From positions 1-57,909 of the forward strand of contig JAJYCJ010000008.1 in NCBI GenBank assembly GCA_021778515.1: DNA of 57,909 bases. The letters run 5' to 3'. Each line of letters begins with the position of its first letter. The stretch's first letter is position 1. Positions 32,432 to 42,163 of this stretch are shown here, piece after piece. The stretch comes from Acidobacteriota bacterium (lineage in GTDB: Bacteria; Acidobacteriota; UBA4820; DSQY01). The notes beneath the pieces are model-generated. The model searched no databases, was not told the origin of the DNA, and worked only from the letters and a program-made list of their open reading frames with translations. The translations under genes were made by a program, and so were the position numbers.

Positions 32432-35400
32432 TCAGTCCCCCCCTTCCCGCGGCGGCCCGCCCGGAATTCCGGCGTGGGGTTGCTTTTCCGCGCCCGACAG
32501 CCTCTCCACGATCACGAAGAGCGTCGGTATGAGGCAGACTCCCAGGATCGTCGCCACGAGCATGCCGGAGAACACCGCGAGCCCCATCACCTTTCTGGCC
32601 TCGGCGCCCGCGCCCGACGCGATGACGAGCGGCACGACCCCCAGGATGAAGGCGAAGGCCGTCATGAGGATGGGCCGGAAGCGGAGCTGGGCCGCCCCCA
32701 GGGCCGCCTCCGCGAGGGGCTGTCCCTCGTGGAACTTCATGCGGGCGAACTCGACGATGAGGATGGCGTTCTTGGCGGCCAGGCCGATGAGCATGACCAG
32801 GCCGATCTGGGCGAAGACGTTGTTGACGTAGCTGGCCCCCAGGACCTTGGGGAGGAGGAGGCGCGCCAGCCACAGGCCCAGGAAGGCGCCGAAGACCGCG
32901 AAGGGCGTGCCGAAGAGGACGCTCAGGGGAAGGGTCCAGCTCTCGTACTGGGCCGCCAGGATGAGGAAGACCATCACGATGGCCAGGATGAAGACCGTGG
33001 CGCCGGTGCCCGCGGCCCTCTTCTCCTGGTAGGAGGTGTTGGACCAGTCGTAGCCGACCCCCTGGGGCAGGACCTGCGCGGCCACTTCCTGCAGGGCGTC
33101 CATGGCCTGCGCCGAGCTGTAGCCCTCCGCGGCCTCGCCCGAGATTTCGGCGCTGCGGTAGAGGTTGAACCGGTTCGTGAAGTCTGGGCCGCGGCTCTCC
33201 CTGGTCGCGATGAGCGTGTCCAGCGGGATCATCTGCCCCTTGGAGCCTCGGACGAAGAACAGGCGCAGATCCGAGGGCTCCACGCGGAACTGCGGTTCGG
33301 CCTGGACGAAGACCTTGTACACCCGGCCGAAACGGTTGAAGTCGTTGATGTAGGAGCCGCCCAGAAGGGTGCCCAGGGTGGTGTTCACGTCGTTGATGGA
33401 GGCCCCCATCTTGAGCGCCTTGTCCCGGTCCAGGTCCGCCGTGATCTGGGGCACGCTGGCCCGGAAAACCGAATTGACGCGGCCGATTTCGGGCCGCTTC
33501 CTGGCCGCTTCCACGAAGCGGTTCAGCTGATCCGCGAGGAACTGCGGATCGTGGCCGGAGCGGTCCTGGAGCATGAAGGTGAATCCCGATCCCGTGCCCA
33601 GGCCGGGGATGGCCGGCGCCCCGAAGGCGAACACCGTGGCGCCGGGGATCTTCTCGTAGAAGTCCTTGTTCAGGCGCATGGCCAGGAACTTGGCGCGGTC
33701 CTTGACCTGGCTCCGCTCGTCCCACGGCTTGAGCTGGACGAAGAAGAAGCCGCTGCCCGACCCCACGCACCCCGTCAGCATGCTGTAGCCCGTGACGGTC
33801 ACGTAGGACTGGACCGGCTCATAGGTGGAGAGGATCTGCTCCACCTGGCGGCAGACCGCGTCGCTCCTCTGCAGGGAGGAGGCGTCGGGGAGCTGGACGT
33901 TGACCATGATGTAGCCCTGGTCCTCCTCGGGCACGAAGCCTCCCGGCACGTGCTTGATCAGGAGCGCGGCCACGGCCAGCAGCACGACGATGAAAACGAC
34001 GCCGCGCATGGCCTTCCCGATGAGGAATCCCGCGAAGCCCGTGTAGCGTTTCGTCACCGCGCCGAAAATCCTGTTGAACCGGTCGTAGAAGGGCTGGAGC
34101 CGGCTCCGGCCCGTGGCCGGCCTCAGGAGCTTCGCCGCGAGGGCCGGGCTCAGGGTCAGGGCGTTGAAGGCCGACAGGAGGACGGAGATGGCGATGGTGA
34201 TGGCGAACTGCTGGTAGAGCCGCCCCGTGATGCCCCCCATGAAGGCCACGGGAACGAAGACCGCCGTCAGGATGAGGGCGATGGCCACGACCGGCCCGGA
34301 GACCTCCTCCATGGCCTTCAGGGTGGCCTCCTTGGGTTCCATTCCCTCTTCGATGTGGTGCATGACCGCCTCGACCACGACGATGGCGTCGTCCACCACG
34401 ATCCCGATGGCCAGCACCAGCCCGAGCAGGGAGAGCACGTTGACCGAGAAGCCCAGCAGCGGAAAGGCCATGAAGGTTCCCACGAGGGCCACGGGCACCG
34501 TGAGGAGCGGGATGAGGGTGGCCCGCCAGTTCTGGAGGAAGACGAAGACCACCAGGATGACCAGGCAGATCGCCTCCAGCAGGGTGATGACGATCTCGCG
34601 GATGCCCTCGCTGATGGGGAGCGTCGTGTCGAGGGAGACCCCGTACCGCATGTCCGGCGGGAACCGGCTGGAGAGCTCCTGCAGGGCCCTCTTCACGTCC
34701 CTCCCCACCTGGATGGCGTTGGTGCCGGGGATCTGGTAGATGGTGAGGACGGCCGCCGGCCTCCCGTCGAGACGCCCCCGCGTGTTGTAGAGCATGGTCC
34801 CGAGATCCACGCGGGCCACGTCGCCCAGCCTGACCTGGGAGCCGTCCTGGTTGGAGCGGAGGATGATGGCCGAGAAGTCGTCCGCCGTCAGCAGGCGGCC
34901 CCGCGTCCGCACGGTGTAGGTGAAGTCCGTGCCGGGAGGAGCCGGGGCCCCTCCGAACTGCCCGCCCGGCGTCAGAACGTTCTGCTGCTGGAGGGCGTTC
35001 GAGACGTCCGAGACGGTCAGGCCGAGCTTGGCCAGGCGGTCCGGCGTGATCCAGACGCGCATGGCGTAGTCGCTGCCGCCGAAGAGGTTGACCTGGCCCA
35101 CGCCCCGGATGCGGGAGAGGGTGTCGATGACGTTGATGGAGGCGTAGTTGCACAGAAAGTCGCTGTCGTAGGTTCCCTTCGGGGAGGAGAGCGAGACGAC
35201 CAGGAGCGGGAAGGCGAGCGACTTCTTCGTGGAGACGCCGTAGTTCTTCACCGCCTGCGGCAGGCTCGCCGTGGCCTGGGAGACCCGGTTCTGGGTCAGG
35301 ACGTTGGCCATGTCCAGGTTGGTGCCCACCTCGAAGGAGACCTGGAGGTTCAGCGTGCCGTCGTTGGCGTTGACCGATTTCATGTAGATCATGTTCTCCA

Positions 35401-35614
35401 CGCCGTTGATCTGCTGTTCGAGGGGCGTGGCCACCGTCTGCTCCACGTCGGTGGCGCTCGCCCCGATGTAGGTCGTGGTCACCTGGATCATGGGCGGAAC
35501 GATCTCGGGGTACTGGGCCACGGAGAGGCGCGTGAGGGCCACGACGCCCAGAAGGACGACGATGATGGAGATGACCATCGCGACGATGGGCCGGTTGATG
35601 AAGAAGCGCGCCAT
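32432..35614 (-). CDS. RND efflux inner-membrane transporter (HAE1/AcrB family)
   Basis: The protein has 1060 residues, full length for HAE1 pumps. It starts ARFFINRPIVAMVISIIVVL, the first membrane helix, followed by the porter-domain start LSVAQYPEIVPPMIQV. The proton-relay residues are visible: two aspartates in IVVDDAIVVVEAVMHH and the lysine in GLAAKNAILIVEFA. The usual repeats of six helices with two large periplasmic loops are present. It exports hydrophobic compounds driven by proton flow together with the adaptor (35618) and the channel (30943). The start is 3 nt after the adaptor stop. Confidence 0.95.
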   Translation of the reverse strand: MARFFINRPIVAMVISIIVVLLGVVALTRLSVAQYPEIVPPMIQVTTTYIGASATDVEQTVATPLEQQINGVENMIYMKSVNANDGTLNLQVSFEVGTNLDMANVLTQNRVSQATASLPQAVKNYGVSTKKSLAFPLLVVSLSSPKGTYDSDFLCNYASINVIDTLSRIRGVGQVNLFGGSDYAMRVWITPDRLAKLGLTVSDVSNALQQQNVLTPGGQFGGAPAPPGTDFTYTVRTRGRLLTADDFSAIILRSNQDGSQVRLGDVARVDLGTMLYNTRGRLDGRPAAVLTIYQIPGTNAIQVGRDVKRALQELSSRFPPDMRYGVSLDTTLPISEGIREIVITLLEAICLVILVVFVFLQNWRATLIPLLTVPVALVGTFMAFPLLGFSVNVLSLLGLVLAIGIVVDDAIVVVEAVMHHIEEGMEPKEATLKAMEEVSGPVVAIALILTAVFVPVAFMGGITGRLYQQFAITIAISVLLSAFNALTLSPALAAKLLRPATGRSRLQPFYDRFNRIFGAVTKRYTGFAGFLIGKAMRGVVFIVVLLAVAALLIKHVPGGFVPEEDQGYIMVNVQLPDASSLQRSDAVCRQVEQILSTYEPVQSYVTVTGYSMLTGCVGSGSGFFFVQLKPWDERSQVKDRAKFLAMRLNKDFYEKIPGATVFAFGAPAIPGLGTGSGFTFMLQDRSGHDPQFLADQLNRFVEAARKRPEIGRVNSVFRASVPQITADLDRDKALKMGASINDVNTTLGTLLGGSYINDFNRFGRVYKVFVQAEPQFRVEPSDLRLFFVRGSKGQMIPLDTLIATRESRGPDFTNRFNLYRSAEISGEAAEGYSSAQAMDALQEVAAQVLPQGVGYDWSNTSYQEKRAAGTGATVFILAIVMVFLILAAQYESWTLPLSVLFGTPFAVFGAFLGLWLARLLLPKVLGASYVNNVFAQIGLVMLIGLAAKNAILIVEFARMKFHEGQPLAEAALGAAQLRFRPILMTAFAFILGVVPLVIASGAGAEARKVMGLAVFSGMLVATILGVCLIPTLFVIVERLSGAEKQPHAGIPGGPPREGGD

Positions 35615-35617
35615 GGC

Positions 35618-36814
35618 TCAGCTCTTGGTGCTCTGAGACGGGGCGCCGGTGGCGGGCGCCGTCTGTAGCGCCTCGTAGGGCTTGGGAACGACCGCCATGT
35701 CCGGCTTCAGCTTCTGGATGCCCTCCACCACGATCGTGTCACCGGGGCTCAGGCCCTGGTTGACCATCCAGAGATTGCCGACCTTCGGGCCCATCTGGAC
35801 GGTCCTGAGCTGGACCTTGTCGCCGGGCGCCATCACGTAGAGCTGGGAGAGGCCCTGGAGCTCCTGGACGGCCCGCTGGGGCACCAGCAGGGCCCCCTTG
35901 CGGACGTCCGTCTGCATGCGGATCCTGGCGAACTGCCCCGTCCTCAGGACCCTGTCCGGATTTGGAAAGGAGGCCTGGATCAACAGGCTCCCCGTGCTGG
36001 GGTCCACCTGGCTGTCGGCGAAGTTGGCCGCACCCCTCTGGGGAAAGACCGACCCGTCAGCCAGGATGAGCTCCATGGAGACCGGCTCCTTCTGTCCCCC
36101 GCCAAAGGGCCCGTACCGCCTGACGTAGGCGAGGTAGTCGGTCTCGCTGATGAAGAAGTCCACGTCCACCGTGTCCACGTCCGAGAGGAGGTTGAGGATG
36201 ACCGGGTTGGGGGCGCGCCCCACGTAATCGCCCACCTTGGCCTGGGTCTTGCCGATGAGGCCCGAGATGGGGGCCGTGATGCGGCAGTAGGAGAGGTTGA
36301 GGAGCGCGTAGTCCACCTGCGCCTTGGCGGCGTCCACCTCTCCCTGGGCGGCATCCCGCTTGGCCGTGGCGCTGTCCAGGTCCCGCTTGGAAAGGGCGTT
36401 CATCTCGGCGAGCGGCTTCACCCGGGCGAGCTCCGACTGCGCGTTGGCCAGCTGTGTCTTGGCCTCGGCGAGCTGGGCCCGCGCCGAGTCCACCTGGGCC
36501 TGGTACTCCCGCGGGTCGATGGTGTAGAGCAGTTCCCCGGCCTTGACCTGGCCGCCCTCCCTGAAGTGTATGCCCTCCAAGAATCCGTCCACCCGGGCCC
36601 GGATCTGAATGTCCGTGGCCCCGTGGATCTGGCCCACGAACTCCGCGTAGAGAGGCGCGTCCCTCTGAATCACGGGCGCGACCAGCACCTCCGGAGGCGG
36701 CAGCGACACCGCGCTCTTGCCGCCGCACCCGCCCAGGCAGGCGACCAGCGAACCTCCCAGCAACACCGTCCTGAAAAGAGATACAAATCCCCCGTGTACA
36801 GATGTGCGCCACAT
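35618..36814 (-). CDS. RND efflux periplasmic adaptor (AcrA/MexA family)
   Basis: The protein has 398 residues. A lipoprotein signal ends LVACLGGC. The lipoyl/barrel-sandwich halves (GFLEGIHFREGGQVKAGELLYTIDP cut by a hairpin, then YCRITAPISGLIGKTQAKVG) flank a helical hairpin (AQVDSARAQLAEAKTQLANA). The beta-barrel and membrane-proximal domains follow (LRTGQFARIRMQ, ALLVPQRAVQELQG). It links the pump to the outer-membrane channel. It is the first gene of the operon. The start codon sits inside a perfect palindrome (36799-36817), possibly a control site. Confidence 0.93.
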   Translation of the reverse strand: MWRTSVHGGFVSLFRTVLLGGSLVACLGGCGGKSAVSLPPPEVLVAPVIQRDAPLYAEFVGQIHGATDIQIRARVDGFLEGIHFREGGQVKAGELLYTIDPREYQAQVDSARAQLAEAKTQLANAQSELARVKPLAEMNALSKRDLDSATAKRDAAQGEVDAAKAQVDYALLNLSYCRITAPISGLIGKTQAKVGDYVGRAPNPVILNLLSDVDTVDVDFFISETDYLAYVRRYGPFGGGQKEPVSMELILADGSVFPQRGAANFADSQVDPSTGSLLIQASFPNPDRVLRTGQFARIRMQTDVRKGALLVPQRAVQELQGLSQLYVMAPGDKVQLRTVQMGPKVGNLWMVNQGLSPGDTIVVEGIQKLKPDMAVVPKPYEALQTAPATGAPSQSTKS

Positions 36815-36817
36815 CTG
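36799..36817. promoter_or_regulatory. Perfect palindrome overlapping the adaptor start codon
   Basis: CAGATGTG-cgc-CACATCTG is a perfect 8-3-8 inverted repeat that includes the ATG of the efflux adaptor gene (CAT at 36812-36814). It could be an operator for a dimeric repressor, or an mRNA stem that hides the start codon. No regulator gene is adjacent. Confidence 0.4.
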
Positions 36818-37144
36818 CCCCTCCTCTTTGAGAACTCATTGAATGCAAGCTATCACACAAGTCCGGGAGTCCACAATCAAAGGGCCGGCCCCGGCCGCGC
36901 CCCCGGCCCCCACGACCGCGCTCATCCCGGACCAGCGGATCCATTCCTTTCCCGAGGGTGTATGATTTTTCCGGAGCCCAGGCCGCGGAGTGGACGGCAC
37001 CTTCCTGGTCCGCCGATCGTGCGGTGGCCCTCCCGCCCCCGGCGGACGCCCGGAAGCCGCCGGCGGCCGTGGACCCGTGCCCCCGTCCGGCAGAGGGGGA
37101 AGGGAGCGCGCCTGTTTTCCGCGACAGCGCGAAGGGGGACCGCC
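36815..37144. other. Divergent promoter region between efflux operon and patatin gene
   Basis: About 330 bases between two divergent genes. The half nearest the efflux operon is comparatively AT-rich (ttgagaactcattgaatgca), as expected for a promoter; the minus strand has the efflux ribosome-binding site aaagaggaggggcag. A possible -35/-10 pair (TTGTGG and ATAGCT, 17 nt apart) lies about 40 nt further upstream but matches consensus poorly. The other half is GC-rich and holds no gene. Confidence 0.4.
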
Positions 37145-39370
37145 ATGCCAGAGAACGCCCGCCGCCTCCTCGCCGCCCTCGTGGCGGCATGGACCGTCTC
37201 CATCGCGGGCCAGGCTCCGCCGCCGGCCCCCGCCCCGGCGCCCGGTGCCCCGCCGCACCGGCCCAGGATCGGACTCGTCCTGTCAGGAGGAGGGGCGAGG
37301 GGCGTCACGCACCTGGGGGTCCTCAAGGAGCTGGAGCGCCTGCACGTCCCCATCGACTGCATCGCGGGCACGAGCATGGGCGCCGTCGTGGGCGGCCTCT
37401 ACGCCTCCGGCATGAGCACGGACGAGATCGAGAAGGTCCTCCTGGGGGCCGACTGGGAAGAGATCTTCACCGATCGTCCGCCCAGGAGGGAGCTGACCTT
37501 CTCCAGGAAGGAGGACGACCGCCGCTACGTCGTGGGCTTCGTGGCGGGCCTGGACTCCAGGGGCTTCCACGTGGCCAAGGGCCTCATCCCCGGCCAGCAG
37601 CTCAGCCTGCTCCTCCAGACCCTCACCCTGCCCGTGGCTCGGGTGAGGGATTTCGAGGGCCTCCCGATCCCCTTCCGGTGCGCCGCCACGGACATCGTCA
37701 CCGGTGACAAGGTGATCCTCTCGGGCGGCTCGCTCGCTTCCGCCATCCGGGCGAGCATGTCCCTGCCCGCCATCTTCGCCCCCGTGGAGCGGGACGGGCG
37801 CCTCCTGGTGGACGGCGGCCTCGTGGACAACCTCCCCGTGGACGCGGCGCGCGCCATGGGCGCCGACGTGGTCATCGCGGTGGACATCGGCACCCCGCCG
37901 CTCAAGCGGGACCAGCTCACCTCGCCGCTGGCCGTCTCCTCCCAGATGATCGCCATCCTGATGCAGAAGAACGTCGAGGCATCGAGCGCCCAGGCCGATA
38001 TCCTGCTGCGGCCCGACCTGAAGGGCTTCTCGAGCATGAACTTCCGCCACGCGGCGCCGCTGGTGGCCGTGGGAGAGGAGGCCGTGGAGGCCTCGGCCCC
38101 CGGGCTGGAGCGGCTGGCCCTCCCGCCCGAGGCTTACGCCGCCTGGCGCCGGCGCGTGGATGAGCGGCGGCCCCAGCCGCCCACGGTGGACTTCGTCAGC
38201 GTGGAGGGTGCGAGCCCCCGGGGCGCGGCGGCCATCCGCAAGTACATCCGGACCGCCCCCGGCCGGCCCCTGGAGCCCGCCACCCTGGAGCGCGACCTGA
38301 CCCGCATCTACAACTCCGGGAGCTACGACCTCCTGGACTTCCGCATGGCGCAGGAGGGGGGCAAGGAGGGCGTCGTCATCCAGGCCAAGCCGAGCCCGAT
38401 GGGGCCCGTCCAGCTCAGATTGGGCCTCCGATTATCCACGGACTTCCAGCGCCAGAGCGACGCGGGAGTGCTGGCGGGGCTCAGGTGGACGAGGCTCAAC
38501 GGCCTGGGGCTGGAGTGGAAGACGGATGCCGAGCTGGGCCTGAACCGGCGGCTCGACACCGAGCTGCGCCAGCCTCTCGACCGCCGCGGGAGGTGGTTCG
38601 TCGCACCCGTGGCCGAGTACCAGAGCCTCCTGGATGACGTTTTCCTCGGCGAGGACGTGGCCCGCTACCGGGCCTCCCGCGCGGACGTGGGGCTGGACCT
38701 CGGCTTCAACCTGGGCCATTACGGCGAGGTGCGCGTGGGGCCCCGCTGGGGGCACGACCGCTTCTCGCCCGAGATCGGCCAGAGCGAGATCTTCCAGGAC
38801 TTCAGCGTCTCCACGGGCGGCTGGAGCCTGAAGGCGATCCTGGACCACCTGGACGCCCCCGACCTCCCCTCCCGCGGCTACCTCCTCGACGTGGACGCCT
38901 ACTTCGCCCGCCGCTACATGGGTTCTGAGGTCAGCTACAACCGCGCCGCGCTGGCGTGGCACGGATTCGCCACGCGCGGGCGCCACACCCTCTCCGCGGG
39001 CCTCTCGGCGGGAACGGCCCTGGGCTCCGACCTGCCCGTCTACGAGTGGTTCTGGGTCGGCGGCTTCGACTCCTTCGCCGGCTACCAGCGCGGTCAGCTC
39101 CTGGGCCCCTACTACGCCGTCGCCCGCCTGGGCTACACCTACCGCCTGGCCGACCTCCCCATCGTCGTCGGCCGCGGCGTCTACCTCATGGCCTTCACCG
39201 ACGCCGGCAACGCCTGGCTCACCACCGCCAGCATCGCCGCCCGCACGCTGCGCTACTCCGGCACCCTCGCAATCGCCACCAGCACCAAGTTCGGACCCCT
39301 CATCTTCGGCTACAGCTACGCCAAGGGCGGCTTCGACCAGGTGACTCTCACCATGGGGAAACGGTTTTGA
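37145..39370 (+). CDS. Patatin-like phospholipase with POTRA and Omp85 barrel (PlpD-like type Vd autotransporter)
   Basis: The start is set at 37145 (gaagggggaccgcc upstream), giving 741 residues. A signal peptide (LLAALVAAWTVSIAGQ) and a proline-rich linker lead into a patatin domain: RIGLVLSGGGARGVTHLGVL, the nucleophile serine in AGTSMGAVVGGLYASGM (about residue 77) and the aspartate in LLVDGGLVDNLPVDAAR (about 222). A POTRA domain (VDFVSVEGASPRGAAAIRKY) comes at about 330-410, followed by a surface-antigen barrel ending GYSYAKGGFDQVTLTMGKRF. Type Vd proteins pass their lipase through their own barrel to the surface. The catalytic dyad is intact, so lipase activity is likely; the target is unknown. 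Confidence 0.9.
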   Translation: MPENARRLLAALVAAWTVSIAGQAPPPAPAPAPGAPPHRPRIGLVLSGGGARGVTHLGVLKELERLHVPIDCIAGTSMGAVVGGLYASGMSTDEIEKVLLGADWEEIFTDRPPRRELTFSRKEDDRRYVVGFVAGLDSRGFHVAKGLIPGQQLSLLLQTLTLPVARVRDFEGLPIPFRCAATDIVTGDKVILSGGSLASAIRASMSLPAIFAPVERDGRLLVDGGLVDNLPVDAARAMGADVVIAVDIGTPPLKRDQLTSPLAVSSQMIAILMQKNVEASSAQADILLRPDLKGFSSMNFRHAAPLVAVGEEAVEASAPGLERLALPPEAYAAWRRRVDERRPQPPTVDFVSVEGASPRGAAAIRKYIRTAPGRPLEPATLERDLTRIYNSGSYDLLDFRMAQEGGKEGVVIQAKPSPMGPVQLRLGLRLSTDFQRQSDAGVLAGLRWTRLNGLGLEWKTDAELGLNRRLDTELRQPLDRRGRWFVAPVAEYQSLLDDVFLGEDVARYRASRADVGLDLGFNLGHYGEVRVGPRWGHDRFSPEIGQSEIFQDFSVSTGGWSLKAILDHLDAPDLPSRGYLLDVDAYFARRYMGSEVSYNRAALAWHGFATRGRHTLSAGLSAGTALGSDLPVYEWFWVGGFDSFAGYQRGQLLGPYYAVARLGYTYRLADLPIVVGRGVYLMAFTDAGNAWLTTASIAARTLRYSGTLAIATSTKFGPLIFGYSYAKGGFDQVTLTMGKRF

Positions 39371-39502
39371 GGGGATAGGTGAGTGAGGAAGTGAGGAAGG
39401 AAAGAACTCCCTTCCCAGCCGTCCGGGGCTGCCGGTGGACGCTTCGTCTGCAGCCCGCCCATGGCCGAGTCGCGCTCCGTACTCCAGAACCTCAATCCCA
39501 AA

Positions 39503-39538
39503 AGTCTTTCTCTGTGCCCCTGTGTCTCTGTGGTCTCT
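39503..39538 (-). repeat. ACCACAGAGACACAGxGG repeat, copy 2
   Basis: The minus strand reads gagaccacagagacacaggg followed by gcacagagaaag. It lies in the 177-nt gap between the patatin and GH57 genes, next to the GH57 stop. It shares its unit with the copies at 42164-42200 and 23921-23959. Confidence 0.6.
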
Positions 39539-39547
39539 CCCTTCCCA

Positions 39548-41932
39548 TCACTCCTGCTCCACCCTGAAGTTGAGCCGCCGGCCGAGGTCGCGGAAGGCGG
39601 CGGCGTCGGGGAGGGGGGCCTCGCCGGAGGCGAGGTCGTGGTAGAGGTTCTGGACGTTCCAGAGGTCGGTGGGGAAGGGGAGGGCCCGGGCCACGTCCAG
39701 CAGGTGGACGAGGACGGCGAGGTGGCCCGGGTCGGCCGGGCTCTCGCAGAGCTTGCGCATGTGGCGCTCCAGGGAGGCGCGCAGGGCGAAGGCGAGGGTG
39801 GCCTCCTCCCATTGGAGGTGCAGGCCGGCGGCCTCCTGCAGCATGGCCTTGACGCGGGCGAGGTCGGGCGAGTCCCTCTGGAGCTCCCGCTTGAGGTCCA
39901 GGTTGAGGATGTACTCGGCGGCCGTCTTGAAGGCGCGCGGGGGCTGGAGGCCCAGCTGGGCGTGGAACCGGATCATGGAGGCGTAGCTCTCGGTGATCCG
40001 CCGGTAGGCCTCCTCGATCTCAGCCAGGCTCTCGTTGAGCATGCGGTGGACGATGCTGCGCTGCTGGTCCCGGAAGAGCTCGCGCAGGGAGTAGGTGGCC
40101 TCGCCGAAGTGGCGGTCCAGCAGCCTGAGGAGCGCCGAGTAGTCGCCCGACTCGAAGCCTTCCAGCAGCTCCGTCCGCGTGGCCGAGAAGGCCTCCTCCG
40201 AGAGGGTGGGCCGCACGCCGCAGCGCATGAGCTGGTCCGTGAGGAGGAGGGCGCCGAAGCTGAGGAGGAGGCTCTCGCCGGTGATCCGCGAGGCGATCCG
40301 CACGCGGCCCAGGACGAGCCGGACCTTCCCCGACTTGGCCGTCTCGAACTCCTCCTGGTCCGCCTCGTAGCAGTAGATGTGGGATTTTCGGGCGAAGGGC
40401 TCGAAGAGGGAGCGGACGGCGTAGTGGGCGCCCACCCGCGTGAGGTCCACCGCGGCGGGCTTCACCTCCCGCCCGTAGAGGGCCCGGCCGTCGCCCAGCT
40501 CGGGGCGGTTGGAGCGGGCGCCCTGGAGGCGGGAGAGGAAGCCCTCCTCCAGGTCCATGTCCCAGAGCGCCTTGGCGAGCTGGATTACGCGGCCGGCGTA
40601 GCGCAGGATCTGGATGCCCTCGATGCCCGCCAGGTCGTCGAAGAACCAGCCGCAGCTCGTGAACATGAGCATGGCGTGGCGCTGGAGCTCCATGAGCTTG
40701 AGGGCGCGGACCCGGTCGCAGGCCGGGACGGCGTGGCGGGCCAGGAAGGCCTCCACCGAGTCCTCGGAGCGGTCGAGCACCACGTCGATGTAGGCGTCCC
40801 GGGCGGCCCACGGATCGGGGAAGGGGTTGCCGCCGGGGGCTTCGAAGGCCGCGGCCGCCTCGTCCCGCAGCCAGTCGAGCGCCTGGCGCAGCGGCGCGCG
40901 CCAGGCCTGGTTCCAGCCGGGCCGGGTGCCCGTTCCGCAACCGCAGTCCGAGCGCCAGCGCTCCACGCCGTGGATGCAGCTCCAGGAGGTGGCCTCTCGG
41001 ATGCGCGCCTCGAAGCGCGGCGGATAGCGTTCGAGGAATTCGCCGTAGTTGGTGATGCGGGCGAGGCCTCGCTCCTCGATGACCCTCAGGGCGTACGCCA
41101 GCGCCATGTCGCCGTAGCGGTGGTGGTGGCCGAAGGTCTCGCCGTCGGTGGCGATGTGGACCAGGCGCGACTCCTCGCCGTCCTGAGGAAACGCCCCCAC
41201 GAGGCGGGCGGCCAGGTCCTCGCCGGAGGTCAGGAGCCCCTCGAAGGCCACGGCCCTTGCCACGGGGCCATCGTAGAAGAAGAGGGCGATGGAGCCGCCG
41301 GAGGGCAGGAGACAGCGGTAGGCGCGAGTGGGGTCCACCGAGGCGCCGTCCAGCTCCCGCCACTCCTCCTCGCCGATGGCGCGCACGGCGGCCGCCTGGT
41401 GCGGGGCGAGGACGGTGAAGGCGACGCCGTGGCGTGCCAGCGCTTCGAGGGTTTCCGTGCTCACGGCGGTCTCGGGCAGCCACATCCCCTCGGGCTTTCG
41501 GCCGAAGCGGCGCTCGAAATCGCGGATGCCCCAGATCACCTGCGTCTCCCGGTCGCGCGGGCTGGCGAGCGGCATGATCATGTGGTTGTAGACCTGGGCG
41601 AGGGCCGATCCGTGCCCCGAGAAGCGGTCGCGGCTCGCCTCGTCGCTCTCGATGATCCGGCGGTAGAGGGTGGAGGCGTGGATCTCCAGCCAGCTCAGGA
41701 GGGTGGGGCCGAAGTTGAAGCTCATGCGCTCGTAGTTGTCGGCGATGTCGGCGATGCGGCCCTCGCCGTCGAGGATGCGGGCCGTGGCGTTGGGCTGGTA
41801 GCACTCGTGGGTGATGCGCTCGTTCCAGTCATGGTACGGGTGCGCCGACTCCTCGAGCTCCACGTGCTCCAGCCAGGGGTTCTCCCGCGGAGGCTGGTAG
41901 AAGTGGCCGTGGATGCAGACGTAGCGGTTCAT
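39548..41932 (-). CDS. GH57-family protein with DUF3536 domain
   Basis: The start is placed at 41932 because homology-like sequence begins there (MNRYVCIHGHFYQPPRENPW), giving 794 residues; the 1034-residue track version reads into the malQ-glgB shadow. The first half is a GH57 barrel: HGHFYQPPRENPW, GMWLPETAVSTETLEALA with a likely nucleophile region, and LVHIATDGETFGHHH. The second half (from about 290) is the DUF3536 helical region. Family members are thought to act on alpha-glucans, but no activity is established for this subgroup. It lies 262 nt downstream of malQ-glgB, in the same direction. Confidence 0.83.
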   Translation of the reverse strand: MNRYVCIHGHFYQPPRENPWLEHVELEESAHPYHDWNERITHECYQPNATARILDGEGRIADIADNYERMSFNFGPTLLSWLEIHASTLYRRIIESDEASRDRFSGHGSALAQVYNHMIMPLASPRDRETQVIWGIRDFERRFGRKPEGMWLPETAVSTETLEALARHGVAFTVLAPHQAAAVRAIGEEEWRELDGASVDPTRAYRCLLPSGGSIALFFYDGPVARAVAFEGLLTSGEDLAARLVGAFPQDGEESRLVHIATDGETFGHHHRYGDMALAYALRVIEERGLARITNYGEFLERYPPRFEARIREATSWSCIHGVERWRSDCGCGTGTRPGWNQAWRAPLRQALDWLRDEAAAAFEAPGGNPFPDPWAARDAYIDVVLDRSEDSVEAFLARHAVPACDRVRALKLMELQRHAMLMFTSCGWFFDDLAGIEGIQILRYAGRVIQLAKALWDMDLEEGFLSRLQGARSNRPELGDGRALYGREVKPAAVDLTRVGAHYAVRSLFEPFARKSHIYCYEADQEEFETAKSGKVRLVLGRVRIASRITGESLLLSFGALLLTDQLMRCGVRPTLSEEAFSATRTELLEGFESGDYSALLRLLDRHFGEATYSLRELFRDQQRSIVHRMLNESLAEIEEAYRRITESYASMIRFHAQLGLQPPRAFKTAAEYILNLDLKRELQRDSPDLARVKAMLQEAAGLHLQWEEATLAFALRASLERHMRKLCESPADPGHLAVLVHLLDVARALPFPTDLWNVQNLYHDLASGEAPLPDAAAFRDLGRRLNFRVEQE

Positions 41933-42163
41933 GGCGCAGAGCCCACGGACGTGAGACGGAAGACGGGCGAAGCCGAAGCGCGGCAGCTTTCCAGGAGGCC
42001 TCTCCAGAGGCCGATGCGGGTTCCACGCTCCACCGGTCGCGCTCTGGAGGGCGCTCCTGCGTGCGAGGGCCTGGGAGCTTCGGGTGCAAAGCGGAGACCG
42101 GATGGGAACATTTCCCAAGTCCCCATACCCAAATCCCCAATGCCCCATTCCAGGTGTCCCATG

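Noticed and set aside
32429-35668. A 1079-residue plus-strand ORF opposite the AcrB-family gene
   Set aside because: It is antisense to a full-length transporter with all catalytic residues; its His/Asp/Arg-rich composition is the usual shadow of a GC-rich gene.
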